DNA from: Pseudomonas brassicacearum | Lineage (GTDB): Bacteria; Pseudomonadota; Gammaproteobacteria; Pseudomonadales; Pseudomonadaceae | DNA length: 64,000 nt | Reading direction: 5' to 3' | Assembly: GCF_003732225.1 (NCBI RefSeq) | Contig: NZ_MOBJ01000001.1 | Location: 62,001-126,000 of the forward strand | Shown here: one piece after another, positions 52,599 through 63,110 of the stretch | Position numbering within the stretch: the stretch's first letter is position 1 | Layout of the letters: each line of letters begins with the position of its first letter | Position numbers and translations under genes: made by a program | The notes under the pieces: model-generated | What the model saw: only the letters and a program-made list of their open reading frames with translations | Databases searched by the model: none | Told to the model about the DNA's origin: nothing

Positions 52599-55430
52599 TT
52601 AAACAGTAAAGGCGTCTTGCAGCAGTTTTTCCTGCTGCTCGGCGTGCATCGATGCATAACCACAAGCAGGTGCAGCAGAAGCGTCACGGCCCGCGTACTC
52701 GAGTACGAGAGACTTGTTGTGACCGCCAACGATGCGGCGCATGTGATGCTGGCTGCAGTACCAGGCACCCTGGTTCATCGGCTCTTCCTGACACCAAACG
52801 ATGTGTTTGAGGTTGGAATAAGGAGCCAGGACTTCAATCAAGTCGTCCTCAGGGAATGGGTACAGCTGCTCAAGACGCACGATTGCGATGTCGTCACGAC
52901 CTTCGGCACGGCGCTTTTCCAGCAGGTCGTAGTAGACCTTGCCGCTACACAGCACGAGACGAGTGACCTTTTTCGGATCATGCGCATCGATTTCCGGAAT
53001 AACGGTCTGGAACGAACCTTCGGCCAGATCTTCCAGGGTCGAGATGGCCAGCTTGTGACGCAACAACGACTTCGGAGTCAGGACTACCAACGGTTTGCGC
53101 AGAGGACGAATCACCTGACGACGCAGCAAGTGGTAGATCTGAGCCGGCGTAGTCGGTACGCATACCTGAATGTTGTGCTCAGCGCACAGCTGCAGGTAAC
53201 GCTCCAGACGAGCCGACGAGTGCTCCGGACCCTGACCTTCATAACCGTGTGGCAGCAACATGGTCAGACCGCACAGACGGCCCCACTTGTGCTCACCGCT
53301 GGTGATGAACTGGTCGATAACCACTTGGGCACCGTTGGCGAAGTCGCCGAACTGGGCTTCCCAGATCACCAGCGCGTCAGGCGTGGTGGTGGAGTAGCCG
53401 TATTCGAACGCCAGTACGGCTTCTTCGGACAGGAACGAATCGTACAGGTCGAAACGTGGCTGGCCTTCATACAGGTGTTGCAACGGGATGTAGGTGCCCG
53501 CGTCTTTCTGGTTGTGCAATACCGCATGACGGTGCGAGAACGTACCGCGGCCGATGTCCTGGCCGGTCATGCGAATCGGGTGACCTTCGAACGCCAGGGT
53601 CGCGTACGCCATGGTTTCGGCGTAACCCCAGTTGATCGGCAGGCCGCCGGCTTGCATTTTCTGACGGTCTTCGTAGATCTTCGCAACCTGGCGCTGAACC
53701 ACGAAACCTTCCGGGATTTCCAGCAGCTTGGCGGACAGCTCTTGCAGGGTCTTCAGATCGAACGTGGTGTCGTGACGCGCAGTCCAGGCGTGGCCCAGGT
53801 ACGGACGCCAGTCGACGAACAGCTCTTTGTTCGGCTCTTTGACCAGGCTTTTCACTACGTGCAGACCGTTGTCCAGCGCGTTGCGGTATTCGTCGACTTT
53901 CGCCTGAACACGTGCAACGTCAAGCACACCGCTCTGGGTCAGACGATCGGCATACAGCTCACGAGTAGTGCGCTGCTTGGTGATCTGCTGATACATCAGA
54001 GGTTGGGTGCCGCTTGGCTCGTCGGCCTCGTTGTGACCGCGACGACGGTAGCAGACCAGGTCGATCACCACGTCGCGCTTGAACTGCATGCGGTAATCGA
54101 TGGCCAGCTGGGTTACGAACAATACGGCTTCCGGATCATCACCATTCACATGGAGGATCGGCGCCTGGATCATTTTCGCAACGTCGGTGGCGTACTCGGT
54201 GGAGCGCGAGTCTTCCGGGTTGCTGATGGTGAAGCCAACCTGGTTGTTGATCACGATGTGAACGGTACCGCCAGTCCGGAAGCCGCGGGTCTGCGACATC
54301 TGGAAGGTTTCCATGACCACGCCTTGACCGGCGAATGCCGCGTCACCGTGGATGGAAATCGGCAGGACCTTCTCACCGGTAGGGTCGTTACGACGATCCT
54401 GACGGGCACGCACCGAACCCTCGACCACTGGCGAAACGATTTCCAGGTGGGACGGGTTGAATGCCATGGCCAGGTGGACTTCGCCGCCTGCGGTCATCAC
54501 GTTGGAGGAGAAGCCCTGGTGGTATTTAACGTCACCGGAACCCAGCTCGACCTTCTTCTTGCCTTCGAACTCGTCGAACAGCTCGCGCGGGTTCTTGCCG
54601 AAGGTGTTGACCAGCACGTTCAGACGGCCACGGTGGGCCATGCCGATAACGATTTCCTTGGTGCCGTAGGAACCGGAGCGCTGGATCAGCTCGTCAAGCA
54701 TCGGAATCAGGCTCTCGCCGCCTTCCAGGCCGAAACGCTTGGTGCCCGGGTATTTGGTACCCAGGTATTTTTCCAGACCTTCGCCTGCGGTGACGCGCTC
54801 GAGCAGGTGGCTCTTGATATCTTCCGAATACACTGGACGGCCACGCACGCCTTCCAGACGCTGCTGGAACCAATGGCGCTGCTCGGAATCGACGATGTGC
54901 GTAAATTCAGCGCCGATGGTGCGGCAATATGTCTGCTGCAACGCTTCGTGAATTTCGCGTAGGCTCGCTTCCTCTTTGCCGATGAACAGGTCGCCGGCAC
55001 GGAAGGTCGTATCAAGATCGGCATTGGTCAAGCCGTAATGATTGATCGACAGGTCTGCAGGTGCAGGACGCTGCCACAGCCCCAGCGGGTCAAGCTGGGC
55101 TGCCTGGTGGCCACGCATACGGTAGGCCTGGATCAGTCGCAGTACTTCAACTTGCTTCTTCTCGTGCTCACTGCTCACGCTGCCGGCGGAAACCGGTTGG
55201 GCGCGGCGCTGGTTCTTTGCCAGCAGCACGAAATGATCGCGAATTGTCGAGTGCGATACATCGGTGGCAGCGTTGCCGTCAGCGGGCAACGTCTGAAATT
55301 TGGTGCGCCACTCTTCTGGCACAGCGTTAGGGTCGTGCAGGTAGAGCTCATAAAGCTCTTCCACATAGGCCGCGTTACCACCTGAAAGATAGCCGCTGCT
55401 CCACATGCGCTGCATCACGCTTTCTTGCAT
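52599..55430 (-). CDS. sucA: 2-oxoglutarate dehydrogenase E1
   Basis: 943 residues. The conserved N-terminal SGYLSGGNAAYVEELYELYL helps tether it to E2. The thiamine diphosphate site has GMAHRGRLNVL, then HGDAAFAGQGVV, NNQVGFTISNPEDSRST and a RRGHNEADEPS loop. It decarboxylates 2-oxoglutarate and transfers succinyl to lipoyl-SucB. GAGGGTGACCAAGC precedes the ATG. It lies 43 bp upstream of sucB and 263 bp after sdhB. Confidence 0.98.
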   Translation of the reverse strand: MQESVMQRMWSSGYLSGGNAAYVEELYELYLHDPNAVPEEWRTKFQTLPADGNAATDVSHSTIRDHFVLLAKNQRRAQPVSAGSVSSEHEKKQVEVLRLIQAYRMRGHQAAQLDPLGLWQRPAPADLSINHYGLTNADLDTTFRAGDLFIGKEEASLREIHEALQQTYCRTIGAEFTHIVDSEQRHWFQQRLEGVRGRPVYSEDIKSHLLERVTAGEGLEKYLGTKYPGTKRFGLEGGESLIPMLDELIQRSGSYGTKEIVIGMAHRGRLNVLVNTFGKNPRELFDEFEGKKKVELGSGDVKYHQGFSSNVMTAGGEVHLAMAFNPSHLEIVSPVVEGSVRARQDRRNDPTGEKVLPISIHGDAAFAGQGVVMETFQMSQTRGFRTGGTVHIVINNQVGFTISNPEDSRSTEYATDVAKMIQAPILHVNGDDPEAVLFVTQLAIDYRMQFKRDVVIDLVCYRRRGHNEADEPSGTQPLMYQQITKQRTTRELYADRLTQSGVLDVARVQAKVDEYRNALDNGLHVVKSLVKEPNKELFVDWRPYLGHAWTARHDTTFDLKTLQELSAKLLEIPEGFVVQRQVAKIYEDRQKMQAGGLPINWGYAETMAYATLAFEGHPIRMTGQDIGRGTFSHRHAVLHNQKDAGTYIPLQHLYEGQPRFDLYDSFLSEEAVLAFEYGYSTTTPDALVIWEAQFGDFANGAQVVIDQFITSGEHKWGRLCGLTMLLPHGYEGQGPEHSSARLERYLQLCAEHNIQVCVPTTPAQIYHLLRRQVIRPLRKPLVVLTPKSLLRHKLAISTLEDLAEGSFQTVIPEIDAHDPKKVTRLVLCSGKVYYDLLEKRRAEGRDDIAIVRLEQLYPFPEDDLIEVLAPYSNLKHIVWCQEEPMNQGAWYCSQHHMRRIVGGHNKSLVLEYAGRDASAAPACGYASMHAEQQEKLLQDAFTV

Positions 55431-55692
55431 GCTTGGTCACCCTCGGTTAGGGGAACACCATCGGCGAAGACACCGAGCAAGCTTGCAGAAGTCCGAGTGC
55501 AGCGACCAAAACAAGCCACTTAGGATCACGCTGATAGTCCGGGTACCGGCCCGGATGCCCCTGCTTGTCTCATTTCTTCAAAATAAGAGCCGCAGCCTTA
55601 TGGGCTGCCACTCTGGTTATAGCTACGACGCGGGTTGAAGCCCGCGCCTTAGCCTCTACGGGTACAGCGGTCCTACGGGTACAACAGCTGAA

Positions 55693-56397
55693 TCACACGC
55701 CGCTTTGCAGCAGCATGTTACGTATGTGACCGATAGCCTTAGTCGGGTTCAGGCCTTTCGGACATACGTTGACGCAGTTCATGATCCCGCGGCAGCGGAA
55801 TACGCTGAACGGGTCATCCAGCGAAGCCAGACGCTCGGAAGTCTTGGTGTCGCGGCTGTCTGCCAGGAAGCGGTAGGCTTGCAGCAGAGCAGCTGGACCC
55901 AGGAACTTGTCCGGGTTCCACCAGAAGGACGGGCAAGAGGTCGAGCAGCAAGCGCACAGGATGCACTCGTACAGACCGTCAAGCTTTTCACGCTCTTCAG
56001 GAGTCTGCAGACGCTCGATGGCCGGAGCCGGCGTGTCGTTCTGCAGGAATGGCTTAACCTTTTCGTATTGCTTGTAGAAGATGCTCATATCGACGACCAG
56101 GTCACGGATAACCGGCAAACCTGGCAGAGGACGAACGATCAACTTGTTACCTTTGACGACAGCAGACAGCGGCGTGACGCAGGCCAGACCGTTTTTGCCG
56201 TTGATGTTCATGCCGTCGGAACCGCAAACACCTTCACGGCAAGAGCGACGATAGGAGAAACCTTCGTCCTGCTCTTTGATCAGGGCCAGTACGTCCAGCA
56301 CCATCAGGTCTTTACCACCGGTGTCGACCTGGAATTCCTGCATGAACGGCGCAGCGTCCTGATCAGGGTTGTAGCGATAAACACTGACTTGCAACAT
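55693..56397 (-). CDS. sdhB: Succinate dehydrogenase iron-sulfur subunit
   Basis: 234 residues. Three cluster-binding sets are intact: CREGVCGSDGMNINGKNGLA then Cys for 2Fe-2S, CILCACCSTSCPSFWW for 4Fe-4S, and CRGIMNCVNVCPKGLNP for 3Fe-4S. It carries electrons from SdhA to ubiquinone. I use the ATG at 56397 (MLQVSVYRYNP), preceded by AAGGGTGG, over the GTG at 56406. Confidence 0.98.
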   Translation of the reverse strand: MLQVSVYRYNPDQDAAPFMQEFQVDTGGKDLMVLDVLALIKEQDEGFSYRRSCREGVCGSDGMNINGKNGLACVTPLSAVVKGNKLIVRPLPGLPVIRDLVVDMSIFYKQYEKVKPFLQNDTPAPAIERLQTPEEREKLDGLYECILCACCSTSCPSFWWNPDKFLGPAALLQAYRFLADSRDTKTSERLASLDDPFSVFRCRGIMNCVNVCPKGLNPTKAIGHIRNMLLQSGV

Positions 56398-56408
56398 GGC
56401 GGCCACCC

Positions 56409-58184
56409 TTAATAAGTCCGAATCTTAGGTTCAAAAGTCGGAACAGTCTTCGGCGAGAAGTTCACGGCACGCTTGGTAACGCGCTTGTCACCCGGGAAGT
56501 ACAGGGTGTGGCACAGCCAGTTTTCGTCGTCGCGGTCTTCATAGTCTTCACGGGCGTGAGCGCCGCGGGACTCTTTGCGGATTTCTGCAGCGATGGCGGT
56601 AGCTTCGGCCACTTCCAGCAGGTTTTGCAGTTCCAGGGCTTCGATACGAGCAGTGTTGAACGCCTGGCTCTTGTCGTTGATCTTGACGTTGGCGATACGG
56701 CCACGCAGATCAGCCAACTGAGCAATACCCTTCTGCATGTATTCGCCAGTGCGGAATACACCGAAGTAGTTCTGCATGCAGCTTTGCAGCTCTTTACGCA
56801 GGGTCGCGACGTCTTCGCCTTCGGTACGCGAGTTCAGGCCATCGAGACGCGCCAGGGCTGCGTCGATGTCGGACTGGCGAGCGCGGGTGTAGTCAACGCC
56901 TTCTTTCAGGGTCTGCTCCAGGAACAGGCCAGCGGCACGGCCGAATACCACCAGGTCGAGCAGCGAGTTGCCGCCCAGACGGTTGGCACCGTGAACCGAT
57001 ACGCACGCCACTTCACCTACCGCGAACAGACCAGGAATGATCTGGTCAACGCCGTCGGCGTCCTGAGTGATTGCCTGACCATGAATGTTGGTGGCAACGC
57101 CGCCCATCATATAGTGGCAAGTTGGAACAACCGGGATCGGCGCTACGGCTGGATCGACGTGAGCGAAGGTCTTGGACAGCTCCATGATGCCTGGCAGACG
57201 GCTGTGCAGAACTTCTTCACCGAGGTGATCGAGTTTCAGCATTACGTGGTCGCCATCCGGACCGCAACCGTTACCGGCGATGATTTCTTTAACCATCGAA
57301 CGGGCAACGACGTCACGACCGGCAAGGTCTTTGGCGTTCGGAGCATAACGCTCCATGAAACGCTCGCCGTGCTTGTTGATCAGGTAACCGCCTTCACCGC
57401 GGCAGCCTTCAGTAACCAGTACACCGGCGCCGGCGATGCCGGTCGGGTGGAACTGCCACATTTCGATGTCTTGTACCGGCACGCCAGCACGCAGAGCCAT
57501 GCCAACGCCGTCACCGGTGTTGATCAGGGCGTTGGTGGTGGACGAGTAGATACGACCTGCACCGCCAGTCGCCAATACGGTGGCGTTAGCGCGAACGTAG
57601 GAAGTTTCGCCGGTTTCGATGCAGATCACGATCATGCCGACAAAGGCACCATCTTCGTTCTTCACCAGGTCGACGCCGTAGTATTCGTTGAGGAATACGG
57701 TGCCGGCCTTCAGGTTGGCCTGGTACAGGGTGTGCAGCAGTGCGTGACCGGTACGGTCGGCAGCGGCGCACGTACGGGCAGCCTGGCCACCTTTACCGAA
57801 GTCTTTCGACTGACCGCCGAACGGACGCTGGTAGATGCGACCCTGTTCGGTACGGGAGAACGGCAAGCCCATGTGCTCGAGCTCGAAGACCGCTTCCGGG
57901 CCTACGGAACACATGTATTCGATAGCGTCCTGGTCACCGATATAGTCGGAACCCTTGACGGTATCGTACATGTGCCAGCGCCAGTCATCGTTCGGATCAG
58001 CGGAAGCGATGGCGCAGGTGATGCCACCCTGGGCGGATACGGTGTGCGAGCGAGTCGGGAAAACCTTGGTGATAACGGCAGTCTTGTGACCACCTTGTGC
58101 CAGTTGCAGCGCAGCGCGCATGCCAGCACCGCCGCCGCCAATGATGATGGCGTCGAACGAAAGCGTATTAACTGTGTTAGCCAT
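56409..58184 (-). CDS. sdhA: Succinate dehydrogenase flavoprotein subunit
   Basis: 591 residues. It has an FAD site ([20 protein letters not shown]), the histidine that binds FAD covalently in [11 protein letters not shown], and the conserved [20 protein letters not shown] and THCHYMMGG-like segments (here [13 protein letters not shown]). It oxidises succinate to fumarate. It lies 3 bp after sdhD and 12 bp before the sdhB ATG in the operon. Confidence 0.98.
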   Translation of the reverse strand: MANTVNTLSFDAIIIGGGGAGMRAALQLAQGGHKTAVITKVFPTRSHTVSAQGGITCAIASADPNDDWRWHMYDTVKGSDYIGDQDAIEYMCSVGPEAVFELEHMGLPFSRTEQGRIYQRPFGGQSKDFGKGGQAARTCAAADRTGHALLHTLYQANLKAGTVFLNEYYGVDLVKNEDGAFVGMIVICIETGETSYVRANATVLATGGAGRIYSSTTNALINTGDGVGMALRAGVPVQDIEMWQFHPTGIAGAGVLVTEGCRGEGGYLINKHGERFMERYAPNAKDLAGRDVVARSMVKEIIAGNGCGPDGDHVMLKLDHLGEEVLHSRLPGIMELSKTFAHVDPAVAPIPVVPTCHYMMGGVATNIHGQAITQDADGVDQIIPGLFAVGEVACVSVHGANRLGGNSLLDLVVFGRAAGLFLEQTLKEGVDYTRARQSDIDAALARLDGLNSRTEGEDVATLRKELQSCMQNYFGVFRTGEYMQKGIAQLADLRGRIANVKINDKSQAFNTARIEALELQNLLEVAEATAIAAEIRKESRGAHAREDYEDRDDENWLCHTLYFPGDKRVTKRAVNFSPKTVPTFEPKIRTY

Positions 58185-58187
58185 GAA

Positions 58188-58556
58188 TCAGATACCCCAA
58201 AGAATCTGCACGCCCCAGACGAAGTACGCGAACATCGCAACGCCGCATACTGCCTGGAAAAGGAAACGTACTGCAGTCGCGGACTTGCCCAGCGCCATTG
58301 GCGTCAGGTAGTCGGTCGCGATGGTCCACATGCCGACCCAGGCGTGAGCGCCCAGGGCAACGAGGGCCAGGAGACTGAAAATACGCATCCAGTTGTGTAC
58401 GAACAGTTCATGCCATTGGGCGTAGCCAAGGCCTGGGTGCGCAACGACGTATCCGATCAGGAAGATGAAATATGCCGCGAGAACGACCGCAGACACACGT
58501 TGTGCCATCCAGTCATAGAGGCCCGAACGCGATAGGTTCGTAACGCTGGTTACCAT
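58188..58556 (-). CDS. sdhD: Succinate dehydrogenase membrane anchor subunit
   Basis: 122 residues with three membrane helices. The haem-ligand region is visible as ALGAHAWVGMWTIATDYL. The start at 58556 overlaps the sdhC stop by 7 bp (ATGGTAA). Confidence 0.95.
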   Translation of the reverse strand: MVTSVTNLSRSGLYDWMAQRVSAVVLAAYFIFLIGYVVAHPGLGYAQWHELFVHNWMRIFSLLALVALGAHAWVGMWTIATDYLTPMALGKSATAVRFLFQAVCGVAMFAYFVWGVQILWGI

Positions 58557-58924
58557 ATCCAAACTCCCGCCAGAACGATCATCACCACGGAAACGGCGAT
58601 GACGATTTTCGAGCCCAGCGTGCCGCCTTCCAGCGTCTCACCGATGCCCATGTCCATGATCAGATGGCGTACACCGGCCACCATGTGATACAGCAAGGCG
58701 GACAGCAGGCCCCATGCTACGAACTTGGCCAGCGGACTGGTCAAGCATGCCTTCACCTCGGCAAAACCTTCCTCGGAACCCAGGGATTTGCTCAATGCGT
58801 ACAGCATGATGCCAAGGCCCAGGAAGAGGATGATGCCGGAAACACGGTGAAGAAACGACGTAACGCCGGTGATGGGGAGTTTGATGGTCCTTAGGTCTAG
58901 GTTTACAGGTCGTTGGCTATTCAC
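58550..58924 (-). CDS. sdhC: Succinate dehydrogenase cytochrome b556 subunit
   Basis: 124 residues with three membrane helices. It has SFLHRVSGIILFLGLG (quinone-site region) and YHMVAGVRHLIMDMG with the haem-ligand histidine. The only start in frame after an upstream TGA is the GTG at 58924, with a weak ribosome site. First gene of sdhCDAB. Confidence 0.95.
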   Translation of the reverse strand: MNSQRPVNLDLRTIKLPITGVTSFLHRVSGIILFLGLGIMLYALSKSLGSEEGFAEVKACLTSPLAKFVAWGLLSALLYHMVAGVRHLIMDMGIGETLEGGTLGSKIVIAVSVVMIVLAGVWIW

Positions 58925-59057
58925 GGCTTTTTTTCACACTGAAGAGCCCCTAACAATCAGGGCAAAGTTGTTGGGGAGTGCACTGGTCAGGTAACCACCA
59001 CCCAGGGATGCGACCCCCAATAAAGCAGGCCCAAAAGCCCCTGGCGGTCGGTGGCCG

Positions 59058-59086
59058 AGTATAGACAGTTAGGCTACTAATGACAA
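59058..59086 (-). promoter_or_regulatory. Sigma70 promoter of sdhCDAB
   Basis: On the minus strand TTGTCA, 17-bp spacer, TATACT, about 130 bp upstream of the sdhC start. Confidence 0.7.
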
Positions 59087-59200
59087 CGCAAACACCTTCC
59101 CCTAATAGCTCATTGCGCAAGCGGGATAAAAGGCGTAAATGGCAGGCAATTTCGAGGAAAAAGTCCGGTTAAAGCCTTCTGGAGCAAGACTTTAGGCAAA

Positions 59201-59228
59201 TTGACATTCGAATTTATCTCACTATAGT
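59201..59228 (+). promoter_or_regulatory. Sigma70 promoter of gltA
   Basis: TTGACA, 16-bp spacer, TATAGT, about 58 bp upstream of the gltA ATG. Both hexamers are near consensus. Confidence 0.75.
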
Positions 59229-59286
59229 GGTGCGGGCCCTGCGTGGGGGGTCTGTCTGATGATTTCAAGCATAAATAGGAGGCCAC

Positions 59287-60576
59287 ATGGCTGACAAAAA
59301 AGCGCAGTTGATCATCGAGGGCGCAGCCCCCGTCGAGCTGCCCATTTTAACCGGCACCGTTGGTCCCGATGTAATCGACGTTCGGGGCCTGACGGCCACG
59401 GGCCGTTTCACTTTTGACCCGGGTTTCATGTCGACCGCCTCTTGCGAGTCGAAGATTACCTATATCGACGGCGACAACGGCATTTTGTTGCACCGCGGCT
59501 ACCCGATCGAGCAACTCGCCGAGAAGTCGGACTATCTGGAAACCTGCTACCTGCTGCTCAACGGCGAATTGCCGACCGCAGAGCAGAAGGCCCAGTTCGT
59601 CAGCACCGTCAAGAACCACACCATGGTTCATGAGCAACTGAAGACCTTCTTCAACGGCTTCCGTCGCGACGCCCACCCAATGGCCGTCATGTGCGGTGTA
59701 GTCGGCGCCCTTTCGGCCTTCTACCACGACTCCCTGGACATCAATAACCCGCAGCATCGCGAAATCTCCGCGATCCGTCTGGTTGCCAAGATGCCGACCC
59801 TGGCAGCGATGGTTTACAAGTACTCCATGGGCCAACCCATGATGTACCCGCGCAACGACCTGTCGTACGCGGAAAACTTCCTGCACATGATGTTCAACAC
59901 CCCGTGCGAGATCAAACCGATCAGCCCGGTACTCGCCAAGGCCATGGACCGGATCTTCATCCTCCATGCCGACCACGAGCAGAACGCATCGACCTCCACT
60001 GTACGCCTGGCAGGCTCGTCGGGTGCCAACCCGTTCGCCTGCATCGCTGCCGGTATCGCTGCACTCTGGGGCCCGGCTCACGGCGGCGCCAACGAAGCAG
60101 TGCTGACCATGCTCGACGAAATTGGCGATGTCTCGAACATCGACAAGTTCATCGCCAAGGCCAAGGACAAGAACGATCCGTTCAAACTGATGGGCTTCGG
60201 TCACCGGGTTTACAAAAACCGCGACCCACGCGCTACCGTCATGAAAAAGACCTGCGACGAAGTTCTCAAGGAACTGGGCATCAAGAACGATCCGCAACTC
60301 GAACTGGCTATGCGCCTGGAAGAGATCGCCCTGACCGACCCGTACTTCATCGAGCGCTCGCTGTACCCGAACGTCGACTTCTACTCGGGGATCATCCTCA
60401 AGGCGATCGGCATTCCAACCAGCATGTTCACCGTGATCTTCGCCCTGGCGCGGACCGTCGGCTGGATCTCCCACTGGAAAGAAATGCTCTCCAGCCCGTA
60501 CAAGATTGGCCGCCCGCGCCAGCTGTACACCGGCTACGAGTCGCGCGACATCACCAAACTGGAAGACCGCAAATAA
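59287..60576 (+). CDS. gltA: Citrate synthase (type II)
   Basis: 429 residues, the size of hexameric Gram-negative citrate synthases. Catalytic histidines lie in [11 protein letters not shown] and [13 protein letters not shown], and the aspartate in [11 protein letters not shown]. It condenses oxaloacetate and acetyl-CoA. TAGGAGGCCAC precedes the ATG. It diverges from sdhC. Confidence 0.98.
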   Translation: MADKKAQLIIEGAAPVELPILTGTVGPDVIDVRGLTATGRFTFDPGFMSTASCESKITYIDGDNGILLHRGYPIEQLAEKSDYLETCYLLLNGELPTAEQKAQFVSTVKNHTMVHEQLKTFFNGFRRDAHPMAVMCGVVGALSAFYHDSLDINNPQHREISAIRLVAKMPTLAAMVYKYSMGQPMMYPRNDLSYAENFLHMMFNTPCEIKPISPVLAKAMDRIFILHADHEQNASTSTVRLAGSSGANPFACIAAGIAALWGPAHGGANEAVLTMLDEIGDVSNIDKFIAKAKDKNDPFKLMGFGHRVYKNRDPRATVMKKTCDEVLKELGIKNDPQLELAMRLEEIALTDPYFIERSLYPNVDFYSGIILKAIGIPTSMFTVIFALARTVGWISHWKEMLSSPYKIGRPRQLYTGYESRDITKLEDRK

Positions 60577-60610
60577 GACCTGTCTTGCGATAACGTCTTG
60601 GCTGCACCGG

Positions 60611-60651
60611 AAACGGCTTCTGCCTCTTAACCAAGAGCAGAGGCCGTTTTT
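60611..60651 (+). terminator. Rho-independent terminator of gltA
   Basis: AAACGGC...GCCGTTT with an imperfect inner stem (TGCCTCTT/AAGAGCAG region) and TTTT. 35 bp after the gltA stop. Confidence 0.85.
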
Positions 60652-60674
60652 GTTTGTACCACCCTCCCCCCACC

Positions 60675-60820
60675 TGTAGCAGCTGTCGAGCCTGCGAGGC
60701 TGCGTTCGGCTGCACAGCAGTCGCAAATCAGACGCGTCGTTCCCTCAGGTACATCGTGCATGCAGGGTTTACGGCCGCTGCGCAGCCGAACGCAGCCTCG
60801 CAGGCTCGGCAGCTGCTACA
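60675..60820. repeat. Long inverted repeat with 39-nt arms
   Basis: The left arm 60675-60713 (TGTAGCAGCTGTCGAGCCTG...) and right arm 60782-60820 are complementary except one position, with about 68 bp between. Its core differs from the REP family but is shared in part with 29562-29602, so it is a second dispersed repeat family. Confidence 0.85.
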
Positions 60821-60840
60821 AAGAGCGTATTCCCCCAAAC

Positions 60841-60874
60841 AAAAATGCCCCGATCTCTCGATCGGGGCATTTCT
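60841..60874 (-). terminator. Rho-independent terminator of actP
   Basis: AATGCCCCGATC-TCTC-GATCGGGGCATT with an A-run on the plus strand, 44 bp after the actP stop. Confidence 0.9.
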
Positions 60875-60917
60875 ATTTAACGCAGCTTATATATAGAAGC
60901 TCATACATGTCTGTACG

Positions 60918-62576
60918 TTAGTGCGACACCGCCCCACTCGCCCCCAACCCGGTCTGCGAGCGAACGAACTGCGGGAAGAACAGCGCCCGCTCATTGTCAG
61001 CCGCAGCGGACTTGTCAGTGATGGAGAAGAACCAGATCCCGACAAAGGCAATGGCCATCGAGAACAGCGCCGGGTACTCATACGGGAAGATCGCCTTCTC
61101 GTGCCCCATGATCTGTACCCAAATGGTTGGACCCAGCACCATCAGGCCCACCGCACTGACCAACCCCATCCAGCCACCGACCATCGCACCGCGAGTGGTC
61201 AGCTTCTTCCAGTACATGGAAAGCAGCAGCACCGGGAAGTTGCAGCTGGCAGCGATAGAGAACGCCAGACCTACCATGAACGCAATGTTCTGGCTTTCGA
61301 ACAGAATGCCCAGAACAATCGCCAATACGCCCAAGGCGATGGTGGTGATCTTCGAAACACGGATCTCATCTTTCTCGTTGGCCTTGCCCTTCTTGATCAC
61401 GCTGGCGTACAGGTCGTGAGACACCGCCGTGGCCCCGGCCAGGGTCAGACCGGCAACCACCGCCAGAATGGTGGCGAAGGCCACCGCCGAGATGAAGCCG
61501 AGGAAGATACTGCCGCCCACCGCATTGGCCAGATGCACCGCTGCCATGTTGTTGCCACCCAACAGCGCCCCCGTAGCGTCCTTGAAGGCCGGGTTGGTGC
61601 TGACCAGCAGGATCGCGCCAAAGCCAATGATGAACGTCAGGATGTAGAAGTAGCCGATGAAGCCGGTGGCATACAGCACGCTTTTACGAGCTTCTTTAGC
61701 ATCACTCACGGTGAAGAAACGCATCAGGATATGCGGCAGGCCCGCGGTACCGAACATCAACGCCAGGCCAAGGGAGAATGCCGAGATCGGGTCTTTCACC
61801 AGACCGCCCGGGCTCATGATCGCTTCACCTTTAGGGTGAACCTTGATCGCCTCGGAGAACAGCGTGTTGAAGTCGAAGTTGACGTGCTTCATCACCATCA
61901 GCGCCATGAACGACGCACCGGACAACAACAGCACAGCCTTGATGATCTGCACCCAGGTGGTCGCCAGCATGCCGCCGAACAACACATAGAGGCACATCAG
62001 GATCCCCACCAGAATCACCGCCACATGGTAATCGAGCCCGAACAGCAGTTGGATCAGCTTGCCGGCACCGACCATTTGCGCGATCAGGTAGAACGCCACC
62101 ACCACCAGCGAACCGCAGGCCGAAAGGGTGCGAATCTGGGTTTGCCCAAGGCGGTAGGACGCCACGTCGGCAAACGTGTACTTGCCCAGGTTACGCAGGC
62201 GCTCGGCGATCAGGAACAGAATGATCGGCCAGCCCACCAGGAAGCCGATCGAATAAATCAGACCATCGTAGCCAGACGCGAACACCAGCGCGGAAATCCC
62301 CAGGAAGGACGCCGCCGACATATAGTCACCGGCAATCGCCAGACCGTTCTGCAAACCGGTGATCCGGCCGCCCGCCGCATAGTAGTCGGCTGCCGACTTG
62401 TTGCGCTTGGAGGCCCAGTAAGTGATGCACAGCGTTGCGCCGACGAACACCACGAACATCAGGATCGCCGAAACATTGAGCGGTTGTTTGTGCACTTCGC
62501 CGGTGAGCGCCTCGGCAGCCCAAACTGCCGGTGCGAAGGCTGTAATGCCTAAAGCTGCCAATAGACGCCGGATCAT
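60918..62576 (-). CDS. actP: Cation/acetate symporter
   Basis: 552 residues, SSS family. An N-terminal cleavable-looking segment ([16 protein letters not shown]) precedes about 13 membrane helices, as in E. coli ActP. Conserved pieces include [38 protein letters not shown] and [18 protein letters not shown]. It takes up acetate and similar short acids with a cation. It overlaps the DUF485 gene by 4 bp. Confidence 0.95.
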   Translation of the reverse strand: MIRRLLAALGITAFAPAVWAAEALTGEVHKQPLNVSAILMFVVFVGATLCITYWASKRNKSAADYYAAGGRITGLQNGLAIAGDYMSAASFLGISALVFASGYDGLIYSIGFLVGWPIILFLIAERLRNLGKYTFADVASYRLGQTQIRTLSACGSLVVVAFYLIAQMVGAGKLIQLLFGLDYHVAVILVGILMCLYVLFGGMLATTWVQIIKAVLLLSGASFMALMVMKHVNFDFNTLFSEAIKVHPKGEAIMSPGGLVKDPISAFSLGLALMFGTAGLPHILMRFFTVSDAKEARKSVLYATGFIGYFYILTFIIGFGAILLVSTNPAFKDATGALLGGNNMAAVHLANAVGGSIFLGFISAVAFATILAVVAGLTLAGATAVSHDLYASVIKKGKANEKDEIRVSKITTIALGVLAIVLGILFESQNIAFMVGLAFSIAASCNFPVLLLSMYWKKLTTRGAMVGGWMGLVSAVGLMVLGPTIWVQIMGHEKAIFPYEYPALFSMAIAFVGIWFFSITDKSAAADNERALFFPQFVRSQTGLGASGAVSH

Positions 62577-62884
62577 TGCTGAGCCTCCTTGAGAATCGCA
62601 TTGTTCAGGTCGTCGAACTCGCCATTGGCGCGTCGTACGTAGATGGCTGTCAGGACGAAGGCCGAAACAATCAGCCCTACCCCAATCGGGATGCCCCAGG
62701 TAATCGATGACCCGGGGCTGATCTTCGCCCCCAGCACATGCGGCCCATAAGCAATCAGAAGAATGAATCCGGAATACAGCCCAAGCATGATCGCCGAAAG
62801 AATCCAGGCGAACCTTTCCCTTTTACGAACCAGCTCCTTGAAGCGCGGGCTGTTTTGAATCGAGAGGTAAATGCTGTCGTTCAT
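62573..62884 (-). CDS. DUF485 family membrane protein (YjcH-like)
   Basis: 103 residues with two membrane helices (about 28-48 and 62-84) and a charged tail ([19 protein letters not shown]). DUF485 proteins regularly precede actP; E. coli YjcH is the equivalent. It is the first gene of the operon. GAGGATAAAAACA precedes the ATG, with an A-rich motif next to the ribosome site. Confidence 0.93.
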   Translation of the reverse strand: MNDSIYLSIQNSPRFKELVRKRERFAWILSAIMLGLYSGFILLIAYGPHVLGAKISPGSSITWGIPIGVGLIVSAFVLTAIYVRRANGEFDDLNNAILKEAQQ

Positions 62885-62915
62885 TGTTTTTATCCTCGCA
62901 GCACAGATTATTGTT
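62884..62915 (-). promoter_or_regulatory. Candidate Hfq/Crc A-rich motifs in the actP operon leader
   Basis: On the minus strand AACAATAA (62908-62915) and AAAAACAA (62884-62891, ending at the A of the ATG) both fit AANAANAA, the motif bound by Hfq with Crc in Pseudomonas catabolite repression. They flank the ribosome site. Function is inferred. Confidence 0.45.
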
Positions 62916-62938
62916 GGAACGTATCCACTCTATGCGGC

Positions 62939-62954
62939 TGCGGAACAGGTTCCA
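62939..62954 (-). promoter_or_regulatory. Possible sigma54 promoter or palindromic site upstream of the actP operon
   Basis: TGGAACCTGTTCCGCA on the minus strand has GG and GC spaced by 10 bp as in sigma54 promoters, but the -12 TTGC is CCGC. The inner GGAACCTGTTCC is a palindrome and could instead be an operator. Confidence 0.3.
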
Positions 62955-63047
62955 GACGACCTTAGTATTAGAACGACCTGACCATTTCGCCAATTTTTAG
63001 CCGATAAAAAACAACGGTAATACACCGTTAACCTGCCTGAAATACAA

Positions 63048-63079
63048 AGGGCCGCTTGGCATAAATGCCAAGCGGCCCT
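63048..63079 (-). terminator. Rho-independent terminator of the betaine-binding protein gene
   Basis: AGGGCCGCTTGGCA-TAAA-TGCCAAGCGGCCCT, a perfect stem 31 bp after the stop; T-richness follows on the minus strand. Confidence 0.85.
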
Positions 63080-63110
63080 GGAAAGTACTGACTAGACGCG
63101 TTAGATCAAA

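Larger units (their letters stand above)
58925..59286. other. Divergent control region of sdhCDAB and gltA
   Basis: 362 bp without a gene. It holds one sigma70 promoter toward each side (listed separately) with about 115 bp between the two -35 elements, space enough for shared regulator sites. No clear palindromic operator was seen. Confidence 0.6.
60577..60917. other. Intergenic region between gltA and actP
   Basis: 341 bp between convergent genes. It contains the gltA terminator, a long inverted repeat and the actP terminator, and no credible gene. Confidence 0.6.

Noticed and set aside
51429..54962. An 1177-codon open frame on the plus strand opposite sucB and sucA
   Set aside because: It is antisense to two certain genes whose full motifs are intact. 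Its composition (Gln/His/Val/Asp-rich, no domains) is what the complement of GC-rich codons gives.
56508..58535. A 675-codon open frame opposite sdhA
   Set aside because: Shadow of the flavoprotein gene; no ribosome site and no recognisable protein features.
60921..62552. A 543-codon open frame opposite actP
   Set aside because: Arg/Gln/His-rich shadow of a membrane-protein gene on the other strand.
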